From: Variovorax sp. TBS-050B
GTDB taxonomy: Bacteria > Pseudomonadota > Gammaproteobacteria > Burkholderiales > Burkholderiaceae_C
DNA: 64,000 nt
NCBI RefSeq assembly: GCF_029893635.1
Contig: NZ_JARXYR010000001.1
Location: 124,001 to 188,000 of the forward strand
Reading direction: 5' to 3'
Positions 17,105 to 26,247 of the stretch are shown here, piece after piece. The notes under the pieces were generated by a model. The model saw nothing but the letters and a program-made list of their open reading frames with translations, searched no databases and had not been told where the DNA came from. Numbering within the stretch: the first letter of the stretch is position 1; each line of letters opens with the position of its first letter. The position numbers were made by a program, and so were the translations under genes.

Positions 17105-18010
17105 ATGGAATTCACCAGTGTGTTGAACGGCAACCTCAACGATCTGCAGGCTTTCGTCGTCGTGGCACGCGAGCGCAGCTTCACGCGCGCGGCCGCGCAA
17201 CTCGGGCTTTCGCGCTCCGCGCTGAGCCACGCGATGCTGGCGCTCGAGGAGCGCCTGGGCGTGCGGCTCCTCAACCGCACCACGCGCAGCGTCTCCACCA
17301 CCGAAGCCGGCGCGCGGCTGCTCGACACCGTGGCGCCCCGGCTGCAGGAGATCACGCACGAGCTGAGTTCGCTGAGCGCGATGCGCGACAGGCCCGCGGG
17401 CACCGTGCGCATCACTGCGCACGACCATGCGATCGTCACCACGCTCTGGCCGCGTCTCATGCCCATGCTCAAGGCGCACCCCGAGGTGCAGGTCGAGTTC
17501 AGCGTCGACTATGCGATGGTCGACATCGCCGCCCAGCGCTTCGACGCCGGCGTGCGTGTGGGGAACCGCGTCGACAAGGACATGATCGCCGTGCGCATCG
17601 GCCCGGCGTTCCGCATGGCCGTCGCCGCCTCGCCCGAGTATCTGGCCGGCAGAACGCCGCCCGCCACGCCGCAGGAGCTGGCCGAGCACCGCTGCGTCAA
17701 CCTGCGCCTGCCCACGCACGGCGGCCTCTATGCCTGGGACTTCGAGAAGGACGGCCAGGCGCTCAGCGTGCGCGTGCAGGGGCAGACCGTCTTCAACAAC
17801 ACCTTTCTGATGCTGCAGGCCGCCCTCGACGGCATGGGCTTTGCCTACGTGCCGCACGACATCGTCGAGCCGCACGTGGCCGCGGGGCGGCTCGTGACGG
17901 TGCTCGAAGACTGGTGGCCGAGCTTTCCGGGGTATCACCTCTATTACGCGGGTCGGCGGCAGGTTTCGCCGGCGTTGGGGTTGGTGATTGAGGCGTTGCG
18001 GTGGCGGTAG
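17105..18010 (+). CDS. LysR-family transcriptional regulator
   Basis: 301 residues from ATG 17105 (MEFTSVLNGNLNDLQAF). The HTH is LQAFVVVARERSFTRAAAQLGLSRSALSHAMLALEERLG (residues 13-51) followed by the NRTTRSVSTTEAG wing. The effector domain shows the pattern of regulators controlling oxidoreductase or CMD genes. It is divergent from the cupin/CMD pair, its most likely target. The last codons sit directly against the decayed IS30-type element. Confidence 0.95.
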   Translation: MEFTSVLNGNLNDLQAFVVVARERSFTRAAAQLGLSRSALSHAMLALEERLGVRLLNRTTRSVSTTEAGARLLDTVAPRLQEITHELSSLSAMRDRPAGTVRITAHDHAIVTTLWPRLMPMLKAHPEVQVEFSVDYAMVDIAAQRFDAGVRVGNRVDKDMIAVRIGPAFRMAVAASPEYLAGRTPPATPQELAEHRCVNLRLPTHGGLYAWDFEKDGQALSVRVQGQTVFNNTFLMLQAALDGMGFAYVPHDIVEPHVAAGRLVTVLEDWWPSFPGYHLYYAGRRQVSPALGLVIEALRWR

Positions 18011-18946
18011 GTGTTCAAGCGGTGGAGGCGGGCTGCGGTTCGGGCATTGGGCGAGCCCGTCGGCTGTCTTGCTGTCACGATCAGGTGCGCCTGCATCTGC
18101 GCCGCTAGGTCGATCGCGATCCCTGCGACGGCACCGAGTACTTGCAGAGACAGGCGGATTCCGGCCGGCGCAACGATCGCGCCCACCGAATGCGTTGACG
18201 CTGGCCGAGCGCGAGGAGATCTCTCGAGCGATTGCGGCAGGCGAATCGATTCGATCGGCCGCGGCTCGTCTGGGTTGAGCATCGTCGACCATCAGCCGAG
18301 AGATCAAGCGCAACGGAGGCGGCGAAGGCTACCGTGCAAACCAGGCCGATGACGCAGCTTGGCATCGAGCGCAGCGACCGAGGCGCTGCAAGCTGAGCGA
18401 GAACCGCGCCTTGGCTCGCGTTGTGGCTGACAAGCTGCGGATGCTTGGGTCGCCGGAACAATTCGCAGGGTGGCTCAAGCATACTCATCCGAGCGATGAG
18501 AGCCAGCATGTGTCACCCGAGTATCTTGCGTGGAAGACCGAGCGGTTCCTGGTCACTGGGAAGGGGACTTGGTCTTTGGCAGCGGCAATAGCCAGATCGC
18601 GACATTGGTCGAACGTCAAACACGGTACGTGATGTTGGTGAAGCTGGATGGCAAGGACTCTCAGACGGTCGTCAAGGCCCTCATCAAGAACGCTCGCAAG
18701 TTGCCGCAGGAGCTCTACAAATCACTGACCTGGGATAGGGGCACTGAGATGCATGCGCACAAGCAATTCACGATAGCCACCGATATCCAGATCTACTTCT
18801 GCGACCCACAAAGCCCGTGGCAGCGCGGAAGTAACGAGAACACGAATGGGCTGCTCAGACAGACCTGCCCTACGCCCGCTGAGATGTTCAGCGAATGTGT
18901 TGCAGCGAACCCCTCCCCTGGTCCTGTAACGAACCCCGACGACTAG
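18011..18946 (+). pseudogene. Decayed IS30-family transposase
   Basis: Transposase fragments appear in order but in shifting frames. HRVLAETGGFRPAQR and ALTLAEREEISRAIAAGESIRSAAARLG (to 18276) are the N-terminal HTH region. SREIKRNGGGEGYRANQADDAAWHRAQRPRRCKL continues in another frame. SPEQFAGWLKHTHPSDES then jumps to EDRAVPGHWEGDLVFG, missing roughly 70 residues of the usual protein. The DDE-core pieces IATLVERQTRYVMLVKL and YFCDPQSPWQRGSNENTNGLLRQ follow. After LLRQ the sequence goes straight to TPAEMFSECVA, normally the extreme C-terminus, so a second deletion removed about 45 residues. Non-functional. Terminal inverted repeats could not be assigned confidently. Confidence 0.85.
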
Positions 18947-19863
18947 CGTGGAGGAGTCCGCCGGATTGGGGCCAGGTCGCGCGAGACCCACGCTGCAACC
19001 GCGTCGATGAGGGCGCGTACTTTCGGCGGTAAGAACGCTCGCTCCGGGTAGACCAGCGCGATCTGCATTTCGGCGCCGACTACGTTGGCCAGCACCTGCA
19101 CGAGCGCGCCGCTGTCCAGGTGCGGTGCCACGAGACCGTGCGGGAGGAGCGCGATGCCTAGCCCTCGGACGGCGGCGTCACACAACAGGCCGATATCGTT
19201 CGAGATGAATACGCCGTCGACATGGAGCTTGGCTCCCGAGATCAAGGGCCAGTGAAACTGCGGCAGCTCGCCACGAGCGAAGCCGAGCAAACAGCGGTGC
19301 GTACGGAGATCGCGCTGCGTCTGGGGCGTGCCGTGATCGATGAGGTAGGCGGGTGCCGCCACGGCGATCATCGGATCGCGCAAGAGCGTGCGCGCGACGA
19401 GGCCGGGCTGGATTTGGCTGCTGGCACGCAGCGCGACGTCATAGCCGTCGTGGAGGATGTCAACGTGCTGGCTCGACGTGTGGACGTGCATGCGCAGCGC
19501 GGGATGGCGCGCTGCGAAGTCGCAGAGCATCGCATGGAAGCTGGCGTCCATCATCGGCGGTATGGACACGCGCAGGTCGCCACGCACGACGTCGTCGGTC
19601 TTGCGCACGCTCTGCTCGGCCACGCGCACGGCTTCGAGTGCGGCGCAGGCCTGTTGGTAGAAGACTTCACCGACTTCAGTGAGGACAAGACTTCGCGTGG
19701 TGCGGCGCAGAAGACGCGCCCCGAGACGCTCCTCGAGGCGCGCGAGACGACGGCTCACGGTCGCACGCGGAACGCCCAGTTCGGCGGCGGCCCGCGAGAG
19801 GGAGTTGGCCTCTACCGTCCTCGTGAAGGCGATGAGTTCCGATGTTTCGACAGGATCGTCCAT
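18943..19863 (-). CDS. LysR-family transcriptional regulator
   Basis: 306 residues from ATG 19863 (MDDPVETSELIAFTRTVEANSL); an in-frame TTG nine bases upstream is less likely. The HTH covers FTRTVEANSLSRAAAELGVPRATVSRRLARLEERLG, with the RRTTRSLVLTEVG wing. It belongs to the CrgA-like group common in beta-proteobacteria. It is divergent from an NmrA-family gene 143 bp away, which it probably regulates. Its 3' end overlaps the transposase remnant by four bases. Confidence 0.94.
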   Translation of the reverse strand: MDDPVETSELIAFTRTVEANSLSRAAAELGVPRATVSRRLARLEERLGARLLRRTTRSLVLTEVGEVFYQQACAALEAVRVAEQSVRKTDDVVRGDLRVSIPPMMDASFHAMLCDFAARHPALRMHVHTSSQHVDILHDGYDVALRASSQIQPGLVARTLLRDPMIAVAAPAYLIDHGTPQTQRDLRTHRCLLGFARGELPQFHWPLISGAKLHVDGVFISNDIGLLCDAAVRGLGIALLPHGLVAPHLDSGALVQVLANVVGAEMQIALVYPERAFLPPKVRALIDAVAAWVSRDLAPIRRTPPR

Positions 19864-19885
19864 ATGGATCAAATCCTAGCAAATG

Positions 19886-19904
19886 ATGCCAATTTTTGCG
19901 GCAT
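19886..19904. promoter_or_regulatory. Dyad in LysR/NmrA divergent region
   Basis: ATGCC (19886-19890) and GGCAT (19900-19904) form a perfect inverted repeat around the AT-rich centre AATTTTTGC, 23 bp upstream of the LysR start and about 100 bp upstream of the NmrA gene. A plausible LysR operator, from position and symmetry alone. Confidence 0.5.
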
Positions 19905-20005
19905 TGCCACGAATATCGATCCAATGGAAGATCAGCCTGTCCTATCAACAGAACGTTCCCGCGTCCGTGCTGACGCGCTGGAGCAGAACCGAAAGAGGTG
20001 CAGTG

Positions 20006-20920
20006 ATGTCCGTCGAAAAGAAGCTGATTGCCGTCTTTGGCGCAACGGGAAACCAGGGATCCGGGGTTGTGCGAGCCCTGAAAGCCAGCGGCCAATTCAA
20101 GGTGCGAGCGCTCTCGCGCGAGCCGGGCAAGTACAAGGGTGGCGCCGACGAAGTTGTCGCAGCAGACCTGGCGCGGCCAGAGACGCTTGTGTCCGCGCTC
20201 GAGGGCGCGCACGGCGTGTTTCTCGTCACCAACTTCTGGCAGGAAGACGCCGATGAGATCAAACAGGCGACAGCGGCCGTTGAAGCCGCGAAGGCTGCCG
20301 GCGTCAACCATCTGATCTGGTCGACGCTGCCGAACGTCGAGGCGATCAGCCGCGGCGAGTTCAAGCTTCCCCAGTTCACGGGCAAGGCGAAGGTCGATGC
20401 AATCGTGAAGGAGGCAGGGTTCGCGCGCCACACCTTCGTCGTGCCGCCCGCCTACTACCAGAACTTCTCAGGCCCCTTCGGCCCGCAGAAGCAGCCGGAT
20501 GGCAGCCTGGGGTGGGTTCTGCCCATCGATCCAGCGGTGCGTTGTTTTCACATGGGCGACATCAACGAACTGGGCGACATCGTTGCCGGTGCGTTCGCGC
20601 ACCCCGATGAAACGGGCGACGGCGCATACCTGCCATTGGTTGGCGATTTTCTGAGCTTCGGCGACCTTGTCGGTGCGTTGAATGAACTGGGCCATCAACT
20701 CACGTTCACTCGCGTTCCGCGGGAGGTGTACGCAGGCTTCTTCCCTGGTGCGGACGCATTGGGCGAAACACTGGCCTACTACGAGACTTATACCTACCTC
20801 GGCCCAGGATCCCACAGTGACGAGATCGCGCTCGCGAACAAGATTGCGGGAGGGACGCCGACTCCCTTCGCGTCTTGGGCGAGGGACAATTTCCGGATCG
20901 GTCAAGCTTCTGCGGCCTAA
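20006..20920 (+). CDS. NmrA-family NAD(P)-binding protein
   Basis: 304 residues from ATG 20006 with AGAGG upstream. The atypical SDR opening KLIAVFGATGNQGSGVVRALKASG carries the NmrA-type GxxGxxG motif. LIWSTLPNVEAISRGEF and FTGKAKVDAIVKEAGFARHTFV are typical of the NmrA/HSCARG group. Such proteins sense NADP(H) or act as quinone/ether reductases. The GATGNQG start argues for NADP(H) binding. Probably controlled by the divergent LysR. The specific reaction is not assignable. Confidence 0.93.
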   Translation: MSVEKKLIAVFGATGNQGSGVVRALKASGQFKVRALSREPGKYKGGADEVVAADLARPETLVSALEGAHGVFLVTNFWQEDADEIKQATAAVEAAKAAGVNHLIWSTLPNVEAISRGEFKLPQFTGKAKVDAIVKEAGFARHTFVVPPAYYQNFSGPFGPQKQPDGSLGWVLPIDPAVRCFHMGDINELGDIVAGAFAHPDETGDGAYLPLVGDFLSFGDLVGALNELGHQLTFTRVPREVYAGFFPGADALGETLAYYETYTYLGPGSHSDEIALANKIAGGTPTPFASWARDNFRIGQASAA

Positions 20921-20987
20921 AGCGCGGGACGGTGGTCAAGTAGCGATAGGCCCGCCGTACCTGCTGAACCTGCCTGCTCGTGCGGTC

Positions 20988-22157
20988 CTAGTCCGATAAG
21001 CCGCACGCGACGGAAAGATGGCGCCTCATCCGCAGCGTGGCGAGTTCCGGGTCGATCAACACGCCGCTGGCGTCCGCCAATTCGAACAACCTCGAAAAGT
21101 GTGCCGCCCCGCGCGCGGATTGCAGTCCACCCGCCATCGAGAAATGGTCTTGGTGGCCATTGAGCCAGGCCAGGAATACGACGCCAGCCTTGTAATGCCG
21201 AGTCGGCGCACGAAACATCTCTCGTGACAGCGCCACCGTAGGGTCCAGCAGTTCTCGGAAGCGATCGACCCGGCCTGCCGCGAGTTCGCCCAGTGCAACG
21301 GCGGCCACAGGGGCGATTGGATCGAAAATGCCTAGCAAGCCGTGAGAGTGGCCCTGTTCGTCGCCAGCGATCAGCTCGGCGTAGTTGAAGTCGTCGCCCG
21401 TGTACATCTTGACCCCTTCAGGCAGACGCCGGCGCAGATCCAGCTCCCATCGCGCGTCCAGGAGTGACACCTTGATGCCCTCGACCTTCGAGGCGTTTTC
21501 GCTGACCAGCTTGGCTACAGTATCGAGTGCGGTCGGAATGTCGGTGGTCCCCCAGTAGCCTCGCAGCGCCGGGTCGAACATCTCGCCCAGCCAATGGAGG
21601 ATCACTGGCTTGGAAGTGTCCTTGAGCAGGCGACCGTAGAGCGCGAGGTAGTCGTCCGCACTCCTGGCGCAGCGTACCAGCGCACGGCTGGCCATCAAGA
21701 TGGCGCGGCCACCCTCTGCTTCGACGACTTCCAGTTGCTCGCGATAGGCGGCTTCGACCTGTTCGATGGTCACATCCTGTGTTGCCACGAGCTGATCTGT
21801 TCCGACGCCGCAGGCCAGATCGGCGCCGGGAATGGTGCGGGCATGACGCAGGCTGCGTTGAATGAGCTGCCGCGCTACAGCCCAGTCCACCCCCATTCCG
21901 CGTTGAGCCGTGTCCATGGCTTCGGCAACCTTGAAGCCGAGGGAATAAAGATACTCTCTGAACGCCATGGTGCGCTCCCAGTCGACGACTGGCGATGCAT
22001 CCCAGGGGTCTTGGGTCGCCAGCGGGTCGACGACGACGTGGACGGCCGCAAAAACCGTGCGATTGAGCTTCGATGGCGCACCGGTCGGAACGATCGGCTG
22101 AGCCTTCAGCACATGGTTTTTGATCGTGCCGTCGGCCTGGGGTAGCTTGATTTGCAT
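20988..22157 (-). CDS. DUF993 family protein (dihydrodipicolinate-synthase-like TIM barrel)
   Basis: 389 residues. Recognised as the DUF993 family, annotated elsewhere as dihydrodipicolinate-synthase-like, from PQADGTIKNHV near the start, SKPVILHWLGEMFDPALRGYWG (about 195-217), EGIKVSLLDA and GVKMYTGDDFNYAELIAGDEQGHSHGLLGIFDPIAP. The segment EGIKVSLLD supplies a lysine where DHDPS-family aldolases carry the Schiff-base Lys, so aldolase chemistry is plausible but unproven. It is the last gene of the LacI-controlled operon and would be expected to perform a C-C bond cleavage or lyase step. No characterised pathway for the family is known to me. Confidence 0.88.
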   Translation of the reverse strand: MQIKLPQADGTIKNHVLKAQPIVPTGAPSKLNRTVFAAVHVVVDPLATQDPWDASPVVDWERTMAFREYLYSLGFKVAEAMDTAQRGMGVDWAVARQLIQRSLRHARTIPGADLACGVGTDQLVATQDVTIEQVEAAYREQLEVVEAEGGRAILMASRALVRCARSADDYLALYGRLLKDTSKPVILHWLGEMFDPALRGYWGTTDIPTALDTVAKLVSENASKVEGIKVSLLDARWELDLRRRLPEGVKMYTGDDFNYAELIAGDEQGHSHGLLGIFDPIAPVAAVALGELAAGRVDRFRELLDPTVALSREMFRAPTRHYKAGVVFLAWLNGHQDHFSMAGGLQSARGAAHFSRLFELADASGVLIDPELATLRMRRHLSVACGLSD

Positions 22158-22189
22158 GGTGTTCTCCTGATGGAAGGGAAGCCGCGGCT

Positions 22190-22225
22190 GCGCCGCCGGT
22201 TGGCGGCTGCCCGCGCGGGCGGCGC
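22190..22225. other. Intercistronic GC-rich hairpin
   Basis: Arms GCGCCGCC (22190-22197) and GGCGGCGC (22218-22225) are perfectly inverted and enclose a 20-base loop with secondary GC pairing. The element lies between the SDR stop codon and the DUF993 gene in the same operon. There is no U-tract, so it is better read as an mRNA stability/processing hairpin than as a terminator. Confidence 0.5.
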
Positions 22226-22992
22226 TACAGGCGCGGTATGGAAAGGGCGCCGTCGACGTGGATGACGCTGCCGGTCGAAAAGGCGATCTGGCCGCAGGCC
22301 AGGGCAGACACCGCGCGTGCGACGTCTTCGGCGTAGCCCCAGCGCTCCATCGGGACCAGGCCGTCCGCGATGCGTTGCTCGTACTTAGAAGCCACGCCTT
22401 CCGTCATGGGCGTGCGGATGATCCCCGGCCGTACCTCGAAGACCCCGATGCCCAGCGACGCAAGCCTCAAGGCGAACAGCTTGGTGAGCATGCCGAGGCC
22501 CGATTTCGAGACGCAGTATTCGGCCCGCTCGATCGAGGCCATCTCCACGCTGACGGAGGAGACTGTGACAATGGATCGAGGATCGGTGGCCTTGATGCCC
22601 GACATATGGCGTGCGACAGCCTGCGTGAAGAAGAAGGTGCCACGCAGGTTGACCCCCATCACCCGGTCGAAGGACGCGGGGGTGACGTCAAGCAAGTCCC
22701 CTCGGCTTGGCGATGGAATGCCAGCGTTGTTCACGAGGCACGAGATCGGGCCGTGCCACTCGACGATACGTTCGACGACCGAGGTGTGTTCCTCGACGTT
22801 GCCAACGTCGGAATGGAAGAGCTTGCCGGCAGCACCGTGCCCACCGATCGCCGCCAGGGTCTCCTCGGCGACGGAGCCTTCGATGTCCGTGAGTGCGATG
22901 TCGAATCCACGCGATGCAAGCTCGATCGCGATGCCTGCACCGATGCCGCGTCGCCCACCGGTCACCACCGCGAGAGGCCTGTTTGTACTCAT
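22225..22992 (-). CDS. SDR-family oxidoreductase (FabG-like)
   Basis: 255 residues from ATG 22992 with a GGAAGATC-type site upstream. Cofactor motif AVVTGGRRGIGAGIAIELASRG, with an acidic ALTDIE after strand 2 (NAD preference). Other signatures: VNNAGIP, catalytic Ser in TVSSVSVEMAS, Tyr/Lys in EYCVSKSGLGML, and TGSVIHVDGALSIPRL at the end. Within the operon it would oxidise a hydroxy intermediate, for example the hydroxyacyl-CoA produced by the enoyl-CoA hydratase immediately upstream, although that gene carries a frameshift. Confidence 0.94.
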   Translation of the reverse strand: MSTNRPLAVVTGGRRGIGAGIAIELASRGFDIALTDIEGSVAEETLAAIGGHGAAGKLFHSDVGNVEEHTSVVERIVEWHGPISCLVNNAGIPSPSRGDLLDVTPASFDRVMGVNLRGTFFFTQAVARHMSGIKATDPRSIVTVSSVSVEMASIERAEYCVSKSGLGMLTKLFALRLASLGIGVFEVRPGIIRTPMTEGVASKYEQRIADGLVPMERWGYAEDVARAVSALACGQIAFSTGSVIHVDGALSIPRL

Positions 22993-23002
22993 GATCTTCC
23001 TT

Positions 23003-23783
23003 TCAACGGCCCAGATAGTTCGGCGTTCGCTTCGCGCGGAAACTTTGAATTCCTTCCGCCGCATCCTGCGTCGTTGCCGCGAGCGCACCGGCCATCGCTT
23101 CCAGGATCGCACCCGAGTCCTCGTCCACAGCGGCGTTGACCAGCTGCTTGGTCAACTGCAGCGATATCGGAGCCTTGAGCGACATGTCGCGCGCCAAAGC
23201 CATGGCCCTGTCCCGGAGCTGAGCTGCGTTGACCACCTCATGGACGAGGCCGCCGGTCAGGGCATCGGCTGTACTCAGGCGTACGCCGCTCAAGGCGAGG
23301 TACTTCGCGCGACTGGCGCCGACAAGCTTCACCAAGCGTTGAGTTCCAGACCATCCCGGGCAGGTCGCGATAGATGCTTCCGGAAGGGCAAACTGCGCGT
23401 GGTCTGCAGCGATGCGAATGTCACCGACGATTGCCAACTCGAGGCCACCGCCGAAAGCATGTCCGTTGATCGCGGTGATGACGGGTTGACGCAGCCGCGC
23501 CACACTGGTCGAACACCTGGTGGCCGCGCCGCACCCAGCGGCGCCACATGTCCAGCGGGCGGAGCGCAGCCCACTCATTGATGTCAGCGCCGACGCAGAA
23601 CGCCTTCTCTTCTCCGCCCGTCAGGATCACCACCCGCAGGTCGGACTGGGCTTCCAGCTCGCGCGCGGCGAGCTCCAACTGGTCGAGCATCTGCGGCGTC
23701 AGTGAGTTGAGCTTGCTCGGGCGATTGAGCGTGACGGTTGCGACGGTGCCTTCGCGCTCCACTTGAACGAGTGACTCAGCCAC
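23003..23783 (-). pseudogene. Enoyl-CoA hydratase/isomerase gene with a frameshift
   Basis: Two overlapping frames together make one complete crotonase of about 260 residues. The N-terminal half (start 23783: MAESLVQVEREGTVATVTLNRP, CVGADINEWAALRP, RRGHQVFDQ) is continued in another frame by VARLRQPVITAINGHAFGGGLELAIVGDIRIA to TPNYLGR. The join needs removal of one base at about 23502-23503, where the coding strand reads CAG-T-GTGGCG. Everything else is intact, including the oxyanion-hole residues, so the lesion is either a recent mutation or a sequencing error. Its ATG overlaps the CoA-transferase stop by eight bases. Confidence 0.88.
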
Positions 23784-25371
23784 GGCGCGCCTCCTCGGCT
23801 TTCAGCTTCAGGCCAAACGGGGCGTCCGTGAAGAGCGCAGCGTCCATGAGGCGAAGGTCCTCGGCGACTCGCAGCGGGATCTCCGCCTGGTCCAGAATGT
23901 CGCGCTGCAGGTCAATTCCCGGCGCGATCTCGCGCACGACCAGGGCGTCGTCCTCCAGGTCGATGACGCAGCGTTCGGTCACGTAGGTGACCCTTTGCCC
24001 ACGCTGGCGACCGATCACCCCGCTGAAGGTGATGTGTTCAGCCGACTCGACGAATTTTCTGGTCTTGCCTTCCTTCAGGATAGTGAGTTTCCCGTTGCCG
24101 ACTTCAAGCTTTGCGCCGGCCGTGAAAAAGCCTGAGAAGATGATCCGCTTGGCGTGCGCGGTGATGTCGACGAACCCACCGCACCCGGCCGTGAGGTAAG
24201 GCTTCGCACCCAGTTTGGAAACATTGACGCTGCCATTGCGATCGACCTGTAGAAACGACAGGAGCGTCACGTCGAAACCGCCGCCTTGAAAATAGGTGAA
24301 CTGATTCGGCGAAGCCATGATCGCGTCCGCATTCGAGGCGCAGCCAAACGCGAAGCCCAGCAGCGGCATGCCGCCGACCGCGCCTTGCTCGATCGCCCAC
24401 GTTACCTGCCCATGCAGGCCCTCTTCGAGCAGGATGCGTGGCACATTGGCGGAAATCCCGAAGCCGAGATTGGCCGCGCTGCCGTGCGCCAGTTCCATGG
24501 CTGCGCGCCTGGCGATGACCTTCTCGGTGCCCCAGGCCTGCGGATCGAACGTCGCTAACGGCTGCGCGACCTCGCCGCTGATCGCTGGGTCGTAGGGCGT
24601 CTGGGTCGTCTGCCACTGATCGGGATCGACCACGATGTAGTCCACGAGATTGCGCGGGACGTGAACGTCGTGCGGGCGCAGGCTTCCTTCTTTCACCACC
24701 CGTTTGACCTGAGCGATGACGATGCCGCCGTTGTTGCGAGCGGCGAGGGCCTGATCCAGCGCACCAAGCAGTGCTCCCTCGTGCTCGTAGGTCAGGTTTC
24801 CATTCTCATCCGCTGTGGTCGCACGAATGATGGCGACCTGTGGAGCAATGGCGGGAAAGTACAGCCATTCCTGGCCATCGAATGTCTCCTTGCGAACGAT
24901 GGGCTTTGCAGCTGCTGCGTCGTTCATCGCGCACCCCTGCTGGTCCGGATCCACGAAGGTGCCCAGGCCAACTTTGGTGAGTACGCCAGGGCGCTTCGCG
25001 GCTGCATCGCGATGCATGTCGTAGAGGATGCCGCTGGGAATGTTGTAGGCCTCGATCTGGTTGTCGACGACCATGTGCCAGATTGCGGGCATCGGAAGCG
25101 AGGAAGGGCCGCTCGGATAGGAACCGGCAAGGATCCGGGACAGGAGTCCTGGCTTGGCGATGTGGTCGATTCCCCTGATTCCGTACATGTCGCCCGCGGC
25201 GATCGGGTTCAGAGTCGTGAGGTTACGGGGCTGACCCTCGTTGTGGAACCGGGCGCCCAGGGCGGCGAGAACCTTGTCCGGGCAGCCGAGCCCGCTGGAA
25301 GAGGAAATGCTGACGACATCGTCAGTGCGGATAAGCGCGGCCGCCTGTTCGGCGGTGATCACTTTTTTCAT
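23776..25371 (-). CDS. Acyl-CoA:acetate/3-ketoacid CoA-transferase (YdiF/PCT-like)
   Basis: 531 residues from ATG 25371 (MKKVITAEQAAALI), a single-chain family I CoA-transferase with fused alpha and beta halves. VVSISSSSGLGCPDKVLAAL and TADENGNLTYEHEGALLGALDQALAA belong to the alpha half. The probable catalytic glutamate is E328 in WAIEQGAVGGMPLLG, matching the E-x-G motif in which YdiF-type enzymes form the glutamyl-CoA thioester. NGSVNVSKL and AGCGGFVDITAHAKRIIF close the beta half. It would activate the imported carboxylate with CoA from an acyl-CoA donor. It lies between the ABC importer genes and the crotonase/SDR genes, which supports import-then-activation. Confidence 0.95.
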   Translation of the reverse strand: MKKVITAEQAAALIRTDDVVSISSSSGLGCPDKVLAALGARFHNEGQPRNLTTLNPIAAGDMYGIRGIDHIAKPGLLSRILAGSYPSGPSSLPMPAIWHMVVDNQIEAYNIPSGILYDMHRDAAAKRPGVLTKVGLGTFVDPDQQGCAMNDAAAAKPIVRKETFDGQEWLYFPAIAPQVAIIRATTADENGNLTYEHEGALLGALDQALAARNNGGIVIAQVKRVVKEGSLRPHDVHVPRNLVDYIVVDPDQWQTTQTPYDPAISGEVAQPLATFDPQAWGTEKVIARRAAMELAHGSAANLGFGISANVPRILLEEGLHGQVTWAIEQGAVGGMPLLGFAFGCASNADAIMASPNQFTYFQGGGFDVTLLSFLQVDRNGSVNVSKLGAKPYLTAGCGGFVDITAHAKRIIFSGFFTAGAKLEVGNGKLTILKEGKTRKFVESAEHITFSGVIGRQRGQRVTYVTERCVIDLEDDALVVREIAPGIDLQRDILDQAEIPLRVAEDLRLMDAALFTDAPFGLKLKAEEARRG

Positions 25372-25454
25372 GGGAACTCCTTTGCGCTGGATGCGGCGCT
25401 CCCGCACGAACCTCGCGATCCGCGTCAAGCGTCCGACAAAAGTGGGGGGTTGGC

Positions 25455-26210
25455 TTAATGCGCCGCCGAGCTCAAGATCTGGCCGAGGAAGGTTTTGAGT
25501 TTCGGGTGCTGAGGGTTGCCAAAGAACTCCTCAGGGGGCGCCATCTCGAGGACGCGGCCATCGGCCATGAAAATCACCCGATCGGCCACCTGACGAGCGA
25601 ATCCCATTTCGTGGGTCACGCAAAGCATCGTCATGCCGTCTTCCGCCAAGCCGATCATGGTGTCGAGCACCTCGCTGACCATTTCGGGATCCAGGGCTGA
25701 TGTCGGCTCGTCGAACAGCATGACTTTGGGATTCATGCACAAGGCGCGGGCAATGGCTACGCGCTGCTGCTGACCGCCCGAGAGCTGGCTGGGGTACTTG
25801 TTCGCCTGCTCCGGGATGCGTACGCGCTTGAGGAACTTCATCGCCGTCGCTTCGGCTTCCTCGCGCCCGATGCCGCGCGAGTGCACCGGAGACAACGTGC
25901 AGTTCTGCAGGACGGTCAGATGCGGGAAAAGGTTGAACTGCTGGAACACCATGCCGACTTCACTGCGCACGGCGTCCACGTTCTTGCGTTCGTGACCGGT
26001 CAGCTCGATGCCGTCCACGATGATCCGGCCCTTCTGCACCTTTTCCAGGTGATTGATGCAGCGGATGAGAGTGGACTTCCCGGAGCCGGAAGGGCCACAG
26101 ATGACAATGCGCTCGCCTGGCTGGACCTCAAGATCAACGTCGGTCAGCACTTGGAACTGGCCATACCACTTGTTGGCCTTCTCGATACGGATGATGGGAT
26201 CGGCAGTCAT
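25455..26210 (-). CDS. Polar amino-acid-type ABC transporter ATPase (GlnQ-like)
   Basis: 251 residues. Walker [10 protein letters not shown] (about 39-47), Q-loop [15 protein letters not shown], signature [15 protein letters not shown], Walker [14 protein letters not shown], and H-loop [16 protein letters not shown]. The sequence pattern is that of the PAAT subfamily (GlnQ/HisP). It energises import through the two permeases at 27118-28452 with the binding protein at 26248-27075. The gene order permease-permease-receptor-ATPase continues without a break into the CoA-transferase. Confidence 0.96.
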   Translation of the reverse strand: MTADPIIRIEKANKWYGQFQVLTDVDLEVQPGERIVICGPSGSGKSTLIRCINHLEKVQKGRIIVDGIELTGHERKNVDAVRSEVGMVFQQFNLFPHLTVLQNCTLSPVHSRGIGREEAEATAMKFLKRVRIPEQANKYPSQLSGGQQQRVAIARALCMNPKVMLFDEPTSALDPEMVSEVLDTMIGLAEDGMTMLCVTHEMGFARQVADRVIFMADGRVLEMAPPEEFFGNPQHPKLKTFLGQILSSAAH

Positions 26211-26247
26211 GGCGGCGCGCTCGTTCGGGGTCGGTGCTGCTCACGCG

